Below the pieces are notes generated by a model, which was given only the letters and a program-made list of their open reading frames with translations, searched no databases and was not told where the DNA came from. The position numbers and the translations under genes were made by a program. A stretch of 64,000 bases of DNA, taken from Undibacterium pigrum. GTDB taxonomy: Bacteria; Pseudomonadota; Gammaproteobacteria; Burkholderiales; Burkholderiaceae_D. Location: contig NZ_QJKB01000002.1 in assembly GCF_003201815.1 (NCBI RefSeq), positions 714,941 to 778,940 of the forward strand, read 5' to 3'. Numbering within the stretch: position 1 is the first letter of the stretch; each line of letters begins with the position of its first letter. This document shows, piece by piece, positions 9,396-17,520 of the stretch.

Positions 9396-9737
9396 ATGTC
9401 TCAATTCCCCGCCTGTCCCGTCTGTTCCATGGAAAATACTTATCCTGACGGTGACAATTACATCTGCGCTGATTGCGCCCATGAATGGCCCATGCAGGCA
9501 GTCAGCGCCGCTGATGATAATGATGAGCGCATCGTCAAGGATTCCAATGGCAATGTGCTGGCAGATGGTGATGCCGTGGTCATCATCAAGGACTTGAAAG
9601 TCAAGGGCTCTTCCACCACCCTGAAGATGGGCACCAAGGTCAAAAGCATACGCCTGGTCGGTGGGGACCATGAAGTCGATTGTAAAATGGATGCAGGCAA
9701 TTTCATGCTGAAAGCCTGTTACCTGAAAAAAGTCTGA
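9396..9737 (+). CDS. phnA: PhnA/YjdM-family zinc-ribbon protein
   Basis: A 113-residue protein matching YjdM (formerly PhnA). It has an N-terminal zinc ribbon with two Cys pairs ([13 protein letters not shown] and [10 protein letters not shown]), then the highly conserved C-terminal domain [20 protein letters not shown] and [21 protein letters not shown]. Despite the old name, the E. coli protein is not needed for phosphonate use, and its role remains unclear. It stands between the histidine kinase and an esterase gene on the same strand. Confidence 0.93.
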   Translation: MSQFPACPVCSMENTYPDGDNYICADCAHEWPMQAVSAADDNDERIVKDSNGNVLADGDAVVIIKDLKVKGSSTTLKMGTKVKSIRLVGGDHEVDCKMDAGNFMLKACYLKKV

Positions 9738-9767
9738 GCCAACTACAAACATAAGCTGGAGCCTAGC

Positions 9768-10406
9768 ATGCGACACATACTGGTCTATGGTGATTCCCTG
9801 TCCTGGGGCCTGATCCCAACGACGCGCAAGCGCCTGAATTTTGAAGAACGCTGGCCGGGCGTGCTGGAGATAGGCCTCAATAGCGCCGATCATCATGTGC
9901 GTGTGGTGGAAGACTGCCTCAATGGTCGCCGCACTGTCTGGGAAGATCCGTTCAAACCCGGGCGTAATGGTAGCCAGGGCCTGGCGCAACGCATAGAAAC
10001 CCTGACCCCGCTGTCACTGGTGATCGTCATGCTGGGCATCAATGATTTCCAGTCCATGCACCAGAATGACGCTTGGTTATCGGCCCAGGGTCTGGCTGTG
10101 ATTATCAATACCATACGCCAGGCGCCTATAGAGCCGGGCATGCAGGTGCCGCCCATACTCATCGTCGTGCCACCTCCGCCCAGCATACCCAGAGGGGCGA
10201 TCGCTCCCAAGTTCACAGGCTGCGAAGAAAGGTCTGCCGGTCTGGCCGATGCCTATAAGGAAGTTGCTGCCGCTGCAGGCTGTCACTTCTTTGATGCGGG
10301 CAGCGTAGTCACTTCCAGCGAATATGACGGTGTGCACCTTGATGCTGACCAGCATTTGATACTGGGCTGGGAGCTGGTCGGTGTGGTGACTGCCATCTTG
10401 AATTAG
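9768..10406 (+). CDS. SGNH/GDSL-family esterase
   Basis: A 212-residue hydrolase of the SGNH superfamily. Block I is YGDSLSWGL near residue 6 with the nucleophilic Ser, block III is the LGINDFQ motif with Asn, and block V is YDGVHLDADQH with the Asp-His pair. There is no signal peptide, so it is likely cytoplasmic. Close relatives are annotated as arylesterases or lysophospholipase L1-like, and the substrate is not deducible. Thirty bases separate it from phnA. A bidirectional terminator follows it and separates it from the convergent M64-type peptidase gene. Confidence 0.88.
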   Translation: MRHILVYGDSLSWGLIPTTRKRLNFEERWPGVLEIGLNSADHHVRVVEDCLNGRRTVWEDPFKPGRNGSQGLAQRIETLTPLSLVIVMLGINDFQSMHQNDAWLSAQGLAVIINTIRQAPIEPGMQVPPILIVVPPPPSIPRGAIAPKFTGCEERSAGLADAYKEVAAAAGCHFFDAGSVVTSSEYDGVHLDADQHLILGWELVGVVTAILN

Positions 10407-10434
10407 TACAGTTTGATATAGAGTTCAGGTAAAA

Positions 10435-10465
10435 AATAAGCCAGCTTCATGCTGGCTTATTCTTT
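10435..10465. terminator. Bidirectional rho-independent terminator
   Basis: An eleven-base perfect stem (10435-10445 with 10451-10461, core AAGCCAGC/GCTGGCTT) has a five-base loop. A T-rich tail follows on the plus strand, and an A-run precedes the stem so the minus strand also ends in U. It lies between convergent genes. Confidence 0.85.
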
Positions 10466-10488
10466 TGTTGCATCAAGAATGTCGAGAC

Positions 10489-12411
10489 TCAGACAAATTG
10501 TATTTGTCCATCTGTAATGCCGATCAGGGCGATGGCCGCTGCGGTATCTGTTGCCGTGACAGCTGAAGCTATCGCAATACCATTCGTAATCGAAGCTTCT
10601 GGCGTCAGGTAATTCAAGCCCCATTCAACGGCGAACTGGTTGGCGACCTTGATTTTATTATCAAGCAAATTGACGACCCAGCCCCAGGTAGCATCTCCTG
10701 TAAAGGCACGTGCGCCCGCCAGTATGGCACCAACCATGGAACCGCGGCTGTGTACACCAGATTCCAGCTCGTTGAGCCAGTATTTCAAACCCGCAGCGTC
10801 AGCACCGTCAGCCCTGCCCATGGCATTCTTGTAAATGATATTGATAAAATCAGTATTGCTTAGTCCGGCGCTATAGCCAGTTTGTGCAGGGAACTGCGCT
10901 GCCGCGATAAAGAAGGCATCACCGATCTGCTTGAAACTCATGCCTGCCTTGAACTGGTTGATCCAGTAATCGAGGCCGTCGGCATCCGGTACGCGGTTGA
11001 AATAAGCGACATACAATTCTTCCAGCGATTTCAATTCTGCCGTCTTGATGGTGCGGGCATTGTCGTACACCGTGGTGTTGACGATAAAGTCTGAGAATTG
11101 AATTCTTTCCACATTATGGGTAGCCCAGTAAGCCGCATGCTGATAACCCAGCAACATGGTGTTACCGCCGATTTCATTGACGAAATAAGTGCCACCACCA
11201 GGGCCCAGCCTGGCATTGATGACCAGCGTGTCGCTGCCGCTACCGCCATCAATATAGTCATAGCGCACGGTGTCAACCGCGCTCAGGCCAATGACATTAT
11301 TACTGCCGTCAAACTGGTAGATGCTATTGCTGCTATTCATGCTGCCACTCTGGCCAGCGACATTGATGATGGTCTTGTCCAGCGTGGTGTTTTCAACTTG
11401 CTGGGTAGTACTCAGGTTCTTGCGTATATAGCCGGTGTTATCTACCGTCGTCAGGCTCAGGCTGGCACCGGATTTGTAGGCGCCTGAGGAATACGCATCA
11501 AAATAGACTTTGTCGGTAGTATTAACCGTAGTGCCATTGATTTTCCAGGTATAGGATAGCAAGTTGCTGTCAGGTACATCGGGCTGGTAAATGCCGGGTA
11601 TGCTGGAATACAGGTTAAGGTAGTCACCAATGGCCGCATAATATTTCAAGGCAAAGGCTTCTTTTTCAGGTGCGCTGAATGCCACGCCCAGATGATTCAT
11701 TTTGGAATCCTGGGTTGCGCGCCAGATGCCGGTATTGCGATAGTAGCCGCCCTGGTAAGTGCCAACCACGCCCAGGTCGCCATCCTGAAATCCCACCCAG
11801 GCAGACCATGGTATGCGGCTCAGCGAATCTGTCACATGCGGGCTGGCCAGAAAGCCGGGATCCGTCAGCGGGTAATTGCTGGAGATGGCGGTATCCACAT
11901 ATTCATCCTGCAGAGCAGCAAAGCTGTGGCCTATCTCATGCAGCACCACTTCAGCCGAAGAAATATTCCCGGCCGAGGCCCAGGCGATGGAACCACCGGC
12001 ACCGCCATAGAGTGCGGTATTCACCAGTACGATGACCAGCTCATGTGCATTGCTGGCGACGGCATCATTGACGACCGTATTGACCTTGCTGAAATCACCA
12101 TACAGCAAACGCCCGTCACTGCCATGCTGTGTCGCATCAAAATAAGTATTGACGCTGACGCCCTGGTTAGGCTGGTCAGTACCTGATTGTGCCGAAGCTA
12201 CAAAAATGGCATTGGCATTGAACAGGTTTTTGTACGATGAAAACGGCGCATTCAGCTTGGCATTGGCATCACCCAGCATATTGTCCAGGAACTTTTGCGC
12301 GTCAGCCAAAAATTTGGCGCGCTCGGCAGCCGTATAACCTTCTGCGACAAAAACAATATCAACGCGATTTTTGCTACTGCCGGTATTCAGTATGGTGGTA
12401 ACGTCTGCCAT
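10489..12411 (-). CDS. M64-type (IgA peptidase-like) metallopeptidase with DUF4214 tail
   Basis: A 640-residue protein. Residues about 10-260 resemble peptidase family M64: NRVDIVFVAEGYTAAE near the start, and a metzincin-like site HEIGHSFAALQDEY with His158, Glu159, His162 and an acidic Asp169/Glu170. Residues about 450-600 form DUF4214-type repeats (LEELYVAYFNRVPDADGLDYW, then IYKNAMGRADGADAAGLKYW), a module common at the C-termini of type I secreted and S-layer-like proteins. In between is a beta-rich region with DTVRYDYIDGGSGSDTLVI, which resembles a degenerate calcium-binding RTX turn. There is no N-terminal signal peptide, which together with the tail suggests type I secretion. No T1SS genes are in view. 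Enzyme class is well supported; secretion is inferred. Confidence 0.82.
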   Translation of the reverse strand: MADVTTILNTGSSKNRVDIVFVAEGYTAAERAKFLADAQKFLDNMLGDANAKLNAPFSSYKNLFNANAIFVASAQSGTDQPNQGVSVNTYFDATQHGSDGRLLYGDFSKVNTVVNDAVASNAHELVIVLVNTALYGGAGGSIAWASAGNISSAEVVLHEIGHSFAALQDEYVDTAISSNYPLTDPGFLASPHVTDSLSRIPWSAWVGFQDGDLGVVGTYQGGYYRNTGIWRATQDSKMNHLGVAFSAPEKEAFALKYYAAIGDYLNLYSSIPGIYQPDVPDSNLLSYTWKINGTTVNTTDKVYFDAYSSGAYKSGASLSLTTVDNTGYIRKNLSTTQQVENTTLDKTIINVAGQSGSMNSSNSIYQFDGSNNVIGLSAVDTVRYDYIDGGSGSDTLVINARLGPGGGTYFVNEIGGNTMLLGYQHAAYWATHNVERIQFSDFIVNTTVYDNARTIKTAELKSLEELYVAYFNRVPDADGLDYWINQFKAGMSFKQIGDAFFIAAAQFPAQTGYSAGLSNTDFINIIYKNAMGRADGADAAGLKYWLNELESGVHSRGSMVGAILAGARAFTGDATWGWVVNLLDNKIKVANQFAVEWGLNYLTPEASITNGIAIASAVTATDTAAAIALIGITDGQIQFV

Positions 12412-12730
12412 GATGGGTGGACCTTGTAAATAATAACGAACCAGAAATCAGGAATAAATCCCGTAAATATATTAACAAAACGGGAAACGCTATCGTACAA
12501 CAATGTCTAAGTTAAAAGACACGTATTTCATGCAGGATTTTGCAACAAGTGTTGCAAAATTGAATTGTGCTGCTGGTGTTTTATTTTCTGGCATGGGCAA
12601 GCTGCGCTGGTAAGTGCCTGCAGTGGGATGCAACACAGAAAGCGAGGTATCTGCAACCGCATTGTGCCCCTGACTGGTTCGCAGAGCATATGCCTTCAAT
12701 TCCGCTTGCTCTGTTACCGCCTATTCGCCC
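12412..12730. other. Intergenic region with a perfect hairpin
   Basis: No gene is supported in this gap. It holds the promoter of the M64-type peptidase gene and the 3' end of the flavin-reductase operon. The only structure seen is a perfect ten-base stem with a four-base loop at 12537-12560 (core TTTTGCAAC/GTTGCAAAA). No U-tract follows on the minus strand, so it may be an operator rather than a terminator. Confidence 0.5.
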
Positions 12731-14239
12731 TTAGTAGACATCCCGCCTGTACAGCCCTGCTTCTGCCATGTTTTCCAGTGTATCCAGACCCAGCAGATTA
12801 CTCAAGGTCTGGTGCACATCTTCTGCCATGCCTTGCAGGCTGCCGCAGATGAGTATGGCTGCGCCATGTTCCACCCATGACTGTATTTCTGCCGCTTGCT
12901 CTTGCAGGGCATGTTGTACATAGCGACGTTCGGCCTGGTCACGCGAGAAGCAGAGGTTGAGTTTGCTAATCGCACCCTGGGTTTGCCAGGCCAGAATTTC
13001 TTCGCGATGGAAAAAATCATGCGCCTCATTTCTCTCACCAAAAAACAACCAGTTGCGTAAATGACCACTTACTGCGCGGGCCTTGAGATGGGCACGCAAG
13101 CCTGCCAGGCCAGTGCCATTTCCTATCAATATCAGCGGGCAGTCATGCGCAGGGGTGTGAAAGTTGCGGTTCTCGCGTATGCGCAACTTGATGGTCTGCC
13201 CAATTTCTGCATAGGCAGTCAGCCAGCCCGACCCTATGCCCAGGCTGCCATCGGGCCTATGCATCTGGCGTACCAGCAATTCCAGTTTGCCATCAGCAGG
13301 CAAGGACGAGATGGAATATTCACGATGTGGCAGGGGCGGGCGCTCGACCATATTATTTGCTGGCTTATTTACCTGATCCTTATCCGGTGGATAATCAGGG
13401 CCAACTTCCGCGATGTCGCCCGCCTGCCAGGCATAGTCTGCGCCGTTGGCACTTTGTGCGGGAACACAGGCAATACGATAGGCAGGTCCACCCAGGCTAC
13501 CCGGATTGAGTAATTCTCTCTCGGTCATTATCCAGTCCTGGTAACCAGGCTTGCTCCAGTCTGCCATTTCAGTGTGACCACTGAGCACACCCAGATAATG
13601 TTGCCAATGACGCAGTGCACCCTCATCGCCATTATCGACTTCTATCATGTCAAACAGGCAATGCGCCTGCTGGTGCTTGAGCCACAAATCTACCCTGTGA
13701 GCAAAGGCACAGAATTGCTGGTAATGCCGGTCACCCAGGGCCAGCACGGCAAAATGCAAATGGGATAAATCGACTTTCTGGCTCATCACCAGGCGGGTGA
13801 AGGCTGCTGCATTGTCGGGTGCATCTCCTTCACCCGTGGTGCTGAGTATGAACAGCATACGGCTGGTCTTGGCCAGGGTTTCAGGCTTGATGGCTGCCAT
13901 GCTGCTGACGGCAACCGTCATACCTGCGTCCTGCAAATGCTGTGCAGTTTTCAGGGCGATCTGTTCTGCAAAACCTGTCTGGCTGGCATAGGCTATCAAT
14001 ATGCTTTGTGCATTGGCCTGCTCCAGCTCAGCGCTAAAGCCCTGATGTTGGGTGGCCAGTTCATCCTGATGCCTGCGCAGGGTTTGCAGGCAAAAACTCA
14101 GATAACTGATAATGACCAGCACCGTGCTCCATTGTCTTTGTGCAGGCAACGGGAGAAAAAAACTGGCCAGGCACAAGATTGTCAGGGCCAGGCAGATACG
14201 GTTCATCCAGCTTAGAGAAGGTAAAGAAGGCAGACGCAT
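12731..14239 (-). CDS. Membrane-anchored flavodoxin/FAD reductase (sulfite reductase flavoprotein-like)
   Basis: A 502-residue diflavin reductase. Two hydrophobic segments lie at the N-terminus (ICLALTILCLASFFLPL and TVLVIISYLSFCL), then a flavodoxin domain (ILIAYASQTGFAEQIA, FILSTTGEGDAPDNA, LALGDRHYQQFC), then an FAD-binding segment (PHREYSISSLP) and an NAD(P)-binding domain (LILIGNGTGLAGLRAHL; C-terminus AGLYRRDVY). The layout matches CysJ-type reductases, but it is membrane-tethered and not next to cysI. It is the last gene of the Fur-box operon, five bases after apbE. Probable role: feeding electrons from NADPH into envelope iron or flavin reduction. Confidence 0.85.
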   Translation of the reverse strand: MRLPSLPSLSWMNRICLALTILCLASFFLPLPAQRQWSTVLVIISYLSFCLQTLRRHQDELATQHQGFSAELEQANAQSILIAYASQTGFAEQIALKTAQHLQDAGMTVAVSSMAAIKPETLAKTSRMLFILSTTGEGDAPDNAAAFTRLVMSQKVDLSHLHFAVLALGDRHYQQFCAFAHRVDLWLKHQQAHCLFDMIEVDNGDEGALRHWQHYLGVLSGHTEMADWSKPGYQDWIMTERELLNPGSLGGPAYRIACVPAQSANGADYAWQAGDIAEVGPDYPPDKDQVNKPANNMVERPPLPHREYSISSLPADGKLELLVRQMHRPDGSLGIGSGWLTAYAEIGQTIKLRIRENRNFHTPAHDCPLILIGNGTGLAGLRAHLKARAVSGHLRNWLFFGERNEAHDFFHREEILAWQTQGAISKLNLCFSRDQAERRYVQHALQEQAAEIQSWVEHGAAILICGSLQGMAEDVHQTLSNLLGLDTLENMAEAGLYRRDVY

Positions 14240-14244
14240 CGTGC

Positions 14245-15261
14245 TTAATCCAGCATGGCAATCAGGGCCTGGCTCATTTTTTCTTCAAAGCCAGATGCTG
14301 TTCTTTGCAGGAACAAGGCAGCGATCTGATGTTGATTGGCATATTCCAGTCCTGCGCTACAACCCAGCACGGTCAGTGCAGTTGCCAACGCATCAGCCAC
14401 CATACATTCAGCATGCAATACCGTGACGGATGCCAGATCATTGTTTACCGGGTAACCAGTGCGCGGGTCCAGGGTATGCGCATAGCGATGGCCGTCCTGT
14501 TCAAAATACTGGCGATAATCGCCGGATGTGGCAATCGACAAGCCGTGCAGGGCGACCAGATATTCCTTGTCCGGCTTACCTGCATGATCGTTTTCTACCG
14601 GGCTTTCTATCCTGACCCACCAGGGTGACTGGTCTTTTTTCATGCCCAGCCCGCGCAATTCTCCACCCAGCTCTATCAGATAACTGCTGATTTTTTGTGC
14701 ATCAAGGTAACGAGCGATCTGGTCCAGGGCAAAGCCCTTGGCAATCGATGATAAATCCAGAGCGATGCTGCCGGTGCCTGTCTGGCGCAAGCGCTGCTCC
14801 AGGTGGTCAAGCTCCAGTGATTTCCAGTTGCCCGCTTGCAGGGCGCTGTTGATCTCGGCCTCAGTAGGTTTGTTTGCGCGTTTGCCTGCAGGACCAAAGC
14901 CCCACAGGTCAACCAGCTTGCCTGCCGTGATATCGTAAGCCCCGCCTGTCTGCTGCGACAGGTAGAGGCTGTAGTCGACCAGCTTGAAAAACTCTGCTGG
15001 CAAAGATTGCCAGCTACGCGCCGGTGCGCGGTTGAACTCGCATAAATAAGAAGACGGGTCCCAGGTACTCATTTGCAGGATGACCTGGTTCAGTTCTGCC
15101 TCTATGCCAGCCTGTAGTTCATGTGCGTCGTGGGCTGGCAGGCAGAGTAGCTGCACAGTCCAGCTGGTGCCCATGCTATTGCCACCGAGTGTAAGGCTGA
15201 TGGCATGGGCAGGCGGAATTTGTGGTTCCGCCACATCCAGCGGTATAAAAACACGACGCAT
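14245..15261 (-). CDS. apbE: FAD:protein FMN transferase (ApbE)
   Basis: ApbE covalently attaches FMN to Thr/Ser of periplasmic target proteins, using FAD and Mg2+. The 338-residue chain contains GGNSMGTSWTVQL near the start, the central YDITAGKLVDLWGFGP motif and the C-terminal YAHTLDPRTGYPVNNDL and DALATALTVLG segments, all diagnostic. There is no obvious lipobox or strong signal peptide, which is unusual for the classical periplasmic enzyme. Either the start is further in or the enzyme works in the cytoplasm. It lies between the DUF4198 gene and the flavoprotein gene. Which protein it flavinylates is not evident here. Confidence 0.92.
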   Translation of the reverse strand: MRRVFIPLDVAEPQIPPAHAISLTLGGNSMGTSWTVQLLCLPAHDAHELQAGIEAELNQVILQMSTWDPSSYLCEFNRAPARSWQSLPAEFFKLVDYSLYLSQQTGGAYDITAGKLVDLWGFGPAGKRANKPTEAEINSALQAGNWKSLELDHLEQRLRQTGTGSIALDLSSIAKGFALDQIARYLDAQKISSYLIELGGELRGLGMKKDQSPWWVRIESPVENDHAGKPDKEYLVALHGLSIATSGDYRQYFEQDGHRYAHTLDPRTGYPVNNDLASVTVLHAECMVADALATALTVLGCSAGLEYANQHQIAALFLQRTASGFEEKMSQALIAMLD

Positions 15262-15288
15262 ATTACTCAGTATTGAAATTAAAAACTA

Positions 15289-16098
15289 TTACTGCGGCAA
15301 GACTTCCAGTGTTGCTACATAGGTGGCAACTCTGGATTTGGCCGGGGCCTTGACTTGCTTGTCATCCTTGATTTCTGCTTCCATCCAGTAGAGGCCAGCA
15401 TTTGTCCAGCTCACACTGAACTTGCCTTCGCTGTCTGTGACAAAAGTTTTTTCATCCAGCTTCTGGCGATAACGCAGGCCGCCAGGGATCAGAGTAATAC
15501 TGACCTTTGCTGCCGGTTTGCCATCCAGGGTCAGGCGGAACTGTGCTGTTTCACCAGCCACCAGGTCATTAGGGTGAGTAGCACCACTCAATTCCAGGCC
15601 ATTGCCTGTGATCTCTATGGCTTTGCCGCCGGGTTTGCCATTGGTGACAAAAGTTTCGATACGGCCGCTGCGTTGTGTGACTTGCAGTTCTTCTGCATTG
15701 GCTGGCACTTCCTTGGCAAATGTTTCTGCCGTACCGCGCCAGCGTTTGACCTTGCCATCTTCTTTATAGCTGGCAAACAAGCCTTCATTCAGGATGCCGA
15801 TTTTATAGCTGCCGGTTTGACTGAGTTTGACATCAAAGGTGCTGCGGTATTTGCCGGTATTGGCGTTTTCTGGTTTCAGTGCCGTGCCATCAGGCGCAGT
15901 GATGAACAGGTTGTCCAGCTTCAGCGCATTGTGATCAAAAACAAAAACATCGGTAGCAGCCGCGGCGTCAACAGTCACCCAGGGGGCATTGCCAGCAACC
16001 ACAGTGGAAGACGGCACCAGGAAGGCGCGGTGAGCCTGGGCAGAGAAAACAGCTCCAGCCAGGGCCGAGAAGAGGGCGATTTTTTTTAAAGTTTTCAT
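15289..16098 (-). CDS. Periplasmic DUF4198-family protein
   Basis: A 269-residue protein with a signal peptide (KKIALFSALAGAVFSAQAH). It belongs to DUF4198, as shown by HRAFLVPSSTVVAGNAPWVTVDAAAATDVFVFDH and the Ig-like C-terminal half with FVTDSEGKFSVSWTNAGLYWMEAE. DUF4198 proteins frequently accompany TonB-dependent receptors and metal uptake genes, and in nickel transport the relative NikK serves as a periplasmic partner. His21 right after cleavage and other histidines could bind metal. It sits between the DUF2271 and apbE genes. Confidence 0.88.
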   Translation of the reverse strand: MKTLKKIALFSALAGAVFSAQAHRAFLVPSSTVVAGNAPWVTVDAAAATDVFVFDHNALKLDNLFITAPDGTALKPENANTGKYRSTFDVKLSQTGSYKIGILNEGLFASYKEDGKVKRWRGTAETFAKEVPANAEELQVTQRSGRIETFVTNGKPGGKAIEITGNGLELSGATHPNDLVAGETAQFRLTLDGKPAAKVSITLIPGGLRYRQKLDEKTFVTDSEGKFSVSWTNAGLYWMEAEIKDDKQVKAPAKSRVATYVATLEVLPQ

Positions 16099-16118
16099 GA
16101 TTATCCTTGAGCCGGTTT

Positions 16119-16637
16119 TTATTTGATCGTCACAGCAATGGTTCCCAGCTCATGGCTGCCCTGGGCTTTGAGGTTTTGTTCGCCTTTGGCTTGCCACTGG
16201 AATGGCACTTTCACGACTTCACGACCACCGCCTTCACGCGCCGCTTCAACGATGAGCTGGTATTCACCGGCTGGCAATTTAGCCAGTACACCCTTGTCAC
16301 CAGCAAAGCTCAGGGTTTGCTCACCTGTGGTGCGGGTTGCGCCACTGACACCTTCGACCGGCATCTGCAATTCACGACCACTACGACGCCACCATTGACG
16401 CATGTCCTTCAACCACTTTGTGCCTTCATTGTCCTTTTTCTTCATGTCATACCAGACAGCGAGGTTGCCAGCAAATGTCTGGTCTGGTTTTTCCAGCCAG
16501 ATGGCAACATAGGGTTTGTGATATTCAGCCACATTCAGGCGCGGTACTTCGACTTTGAGGGTCAGATCAGCCGCGACAGCATTCATGGCCGGGACACCCA
16601 GCAAACTGGTGATGGCAAACGGGAGCAATTTACGCAT
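16119..16637 (-). CDS. Periplasmic DUF2271-family protein
   Basis: A 172-residue secreted protein. The signal peptide covers KLLPFAITSLLGVPAMNAVAA. The mature part matches DUF2271: LTLKVEVPRLNVAEYHKPYVAIWLEKPDQ, the DMRQWWRRSGREL segment and SGATRTTGEQTLSF, ending with a conserved beta strand EQNLKAQGSHELGTIAVTIK. The family co-occurs with PepSY-membrane and DUF4198 proteins in iron-linked operons. No enzymatic motif is known. Twenty bases separate it from the DUF4198 gene. Confidence 0.9.
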   Translation of the reverse strand: MRKLLPFAITSLLGVPAMNAVAADLTLKVEVPRLNVAEYHKPYVAIWLEKPDQTFAGNLAVWYDMKKKDNEGTKWLKDMRQWWRRSGRELQMPVEGVSGATRTTGEQTLSFAGDKGVLAKLPAGEYQLIVEAAREGGGREVVKVPFQWQAKGEQNLKAQGSHELGTIAVTIK

Positions 16638-16690
16638 GGATATACAACCTTTTTATGGACAAAGAGTGGACGGTTTAAATTTTTTAATTA

Positions 16691-17329
16691 TTAATGGATG
16701 AACATGAGGGCGAGTATGAGTGGCAGCACCAAACCAAACACCACCACCGGCCAGGTGCTGGGGCGTTTGCCAGCATGCATTTTCAGCAGGAACAGGCCCG
16801 TCACACAAAAAATCAGGCAGACCACGGCAAAGACATCAATAAACCAGTTCCAGGCAGTGCCGGTGTTGCGGCCTTTATGCAAGTCATTGAAGTAGGCAAT
16901 CCAGCCACGACTGGTCAGCTCATATTCAATCTCGCCATTCTCCAGTTCTATGCGCAGCCAGGCATCGCCACCGGGGCGCGGCAAACCCACATACACTTCT
17001 TCAGGCGACCATTCAGGTACCTGGTCATTCAGTTTGATATCCAGGTCTTTGGCCAGGAAGTCGCTGACGTCACGCGGTATCGCGGCATCATCCGTATTCT
17101 TCACTGCATTTAGTTGTGACAACAAGGCCAGCGGCAGTCTGCCTTCTTTCTTGCTCACCACTGGATGCGCTTCTATCTGTGCCGAGTGATTCAGGGTGAT
17201 GCCGGTAGCGGCAAACAGGATCATGGCGATCAGACAAAGTGCTGAGCTGATCCAATGCCATTGATGTAAATGGCGCAACCAGAAAGCCCTGCTTTGTTGT
17301 TGCGATAAATTGTCCGTACCCGATTGCAT
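16691..17329 (-). CDS. PepSY-associated membrane protein
   Basis: A 212-residue inner-membrane protein of the PepSY-associated TM family. The first helix follows FWLRHLHQWHWISSALCLIAM, with a conserved HxxH-like arrangement that could bind heme. A periplasmic PepSY-like region follows (WSPEEVYVGLPRPGGDAWL, IEYELTSRGWIAYFNDLHKGR), then helices NWFIDVFAVVCLIFCVTGLF and VVFGLVLPLILALMF. Family members are linked to ferric-siderophore or heme reduction. It is the first gene of the operon and lies just downstream of a Fur-like box, supporting an iron-starvation role. Confidence 0.88.
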   Translation of the reverse strand: MQSGTDNLSQQQSRAFWLRHLHQWHWISSALCLIAMILFAATGITLNHSAQIEAHPVVSKKEGRLPLALLSQLNAVKNTDDAAIPRDVSDFLAKDLDIKLNDQVPEWSPEEVYVGLPRPGGDAWLRIELENGEIEYELTSRGWIAYFNDLHKGRNTGTAWNWFIDVFAVVCLIFCVTGLFLLKMHAGKRPSTWPVVVFGLVLPLILALMFIH

Positions 17330-17352
17330 GAATTATTTCTATTTATTCTAAA

Positions 17353-17367
17353 TGATAATTATTCTCA
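17353..17367. promoter_or_regulatory. Predicted Fur box
   Basis: TGATAATTATTCTCA fits the 7-1-7 Fur pattern TGATAATNATTATCA at 13 of 14 informative positions. It lies 24 bases upstream of the PepSY gene start on the minus strand, where a repressor would cover the promoter. Iron-regulated expression of the five-gene operon follows by inference. Confidence 0.72.
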
Positions 17368-17520
17368 ATTGTACATGCAGTCTTACTCAAAAAGCGGGCC
17401 GAATTGTACATTTTTGTTTCGCAAATGCTGTGGAATAAGCAATTTGGCAAGTCTTTGGCAAAGTTTGCATTAAGCGCACGTGATAAACTTTTACGGATTT
17501 CAACTTATATTTACCCCACT

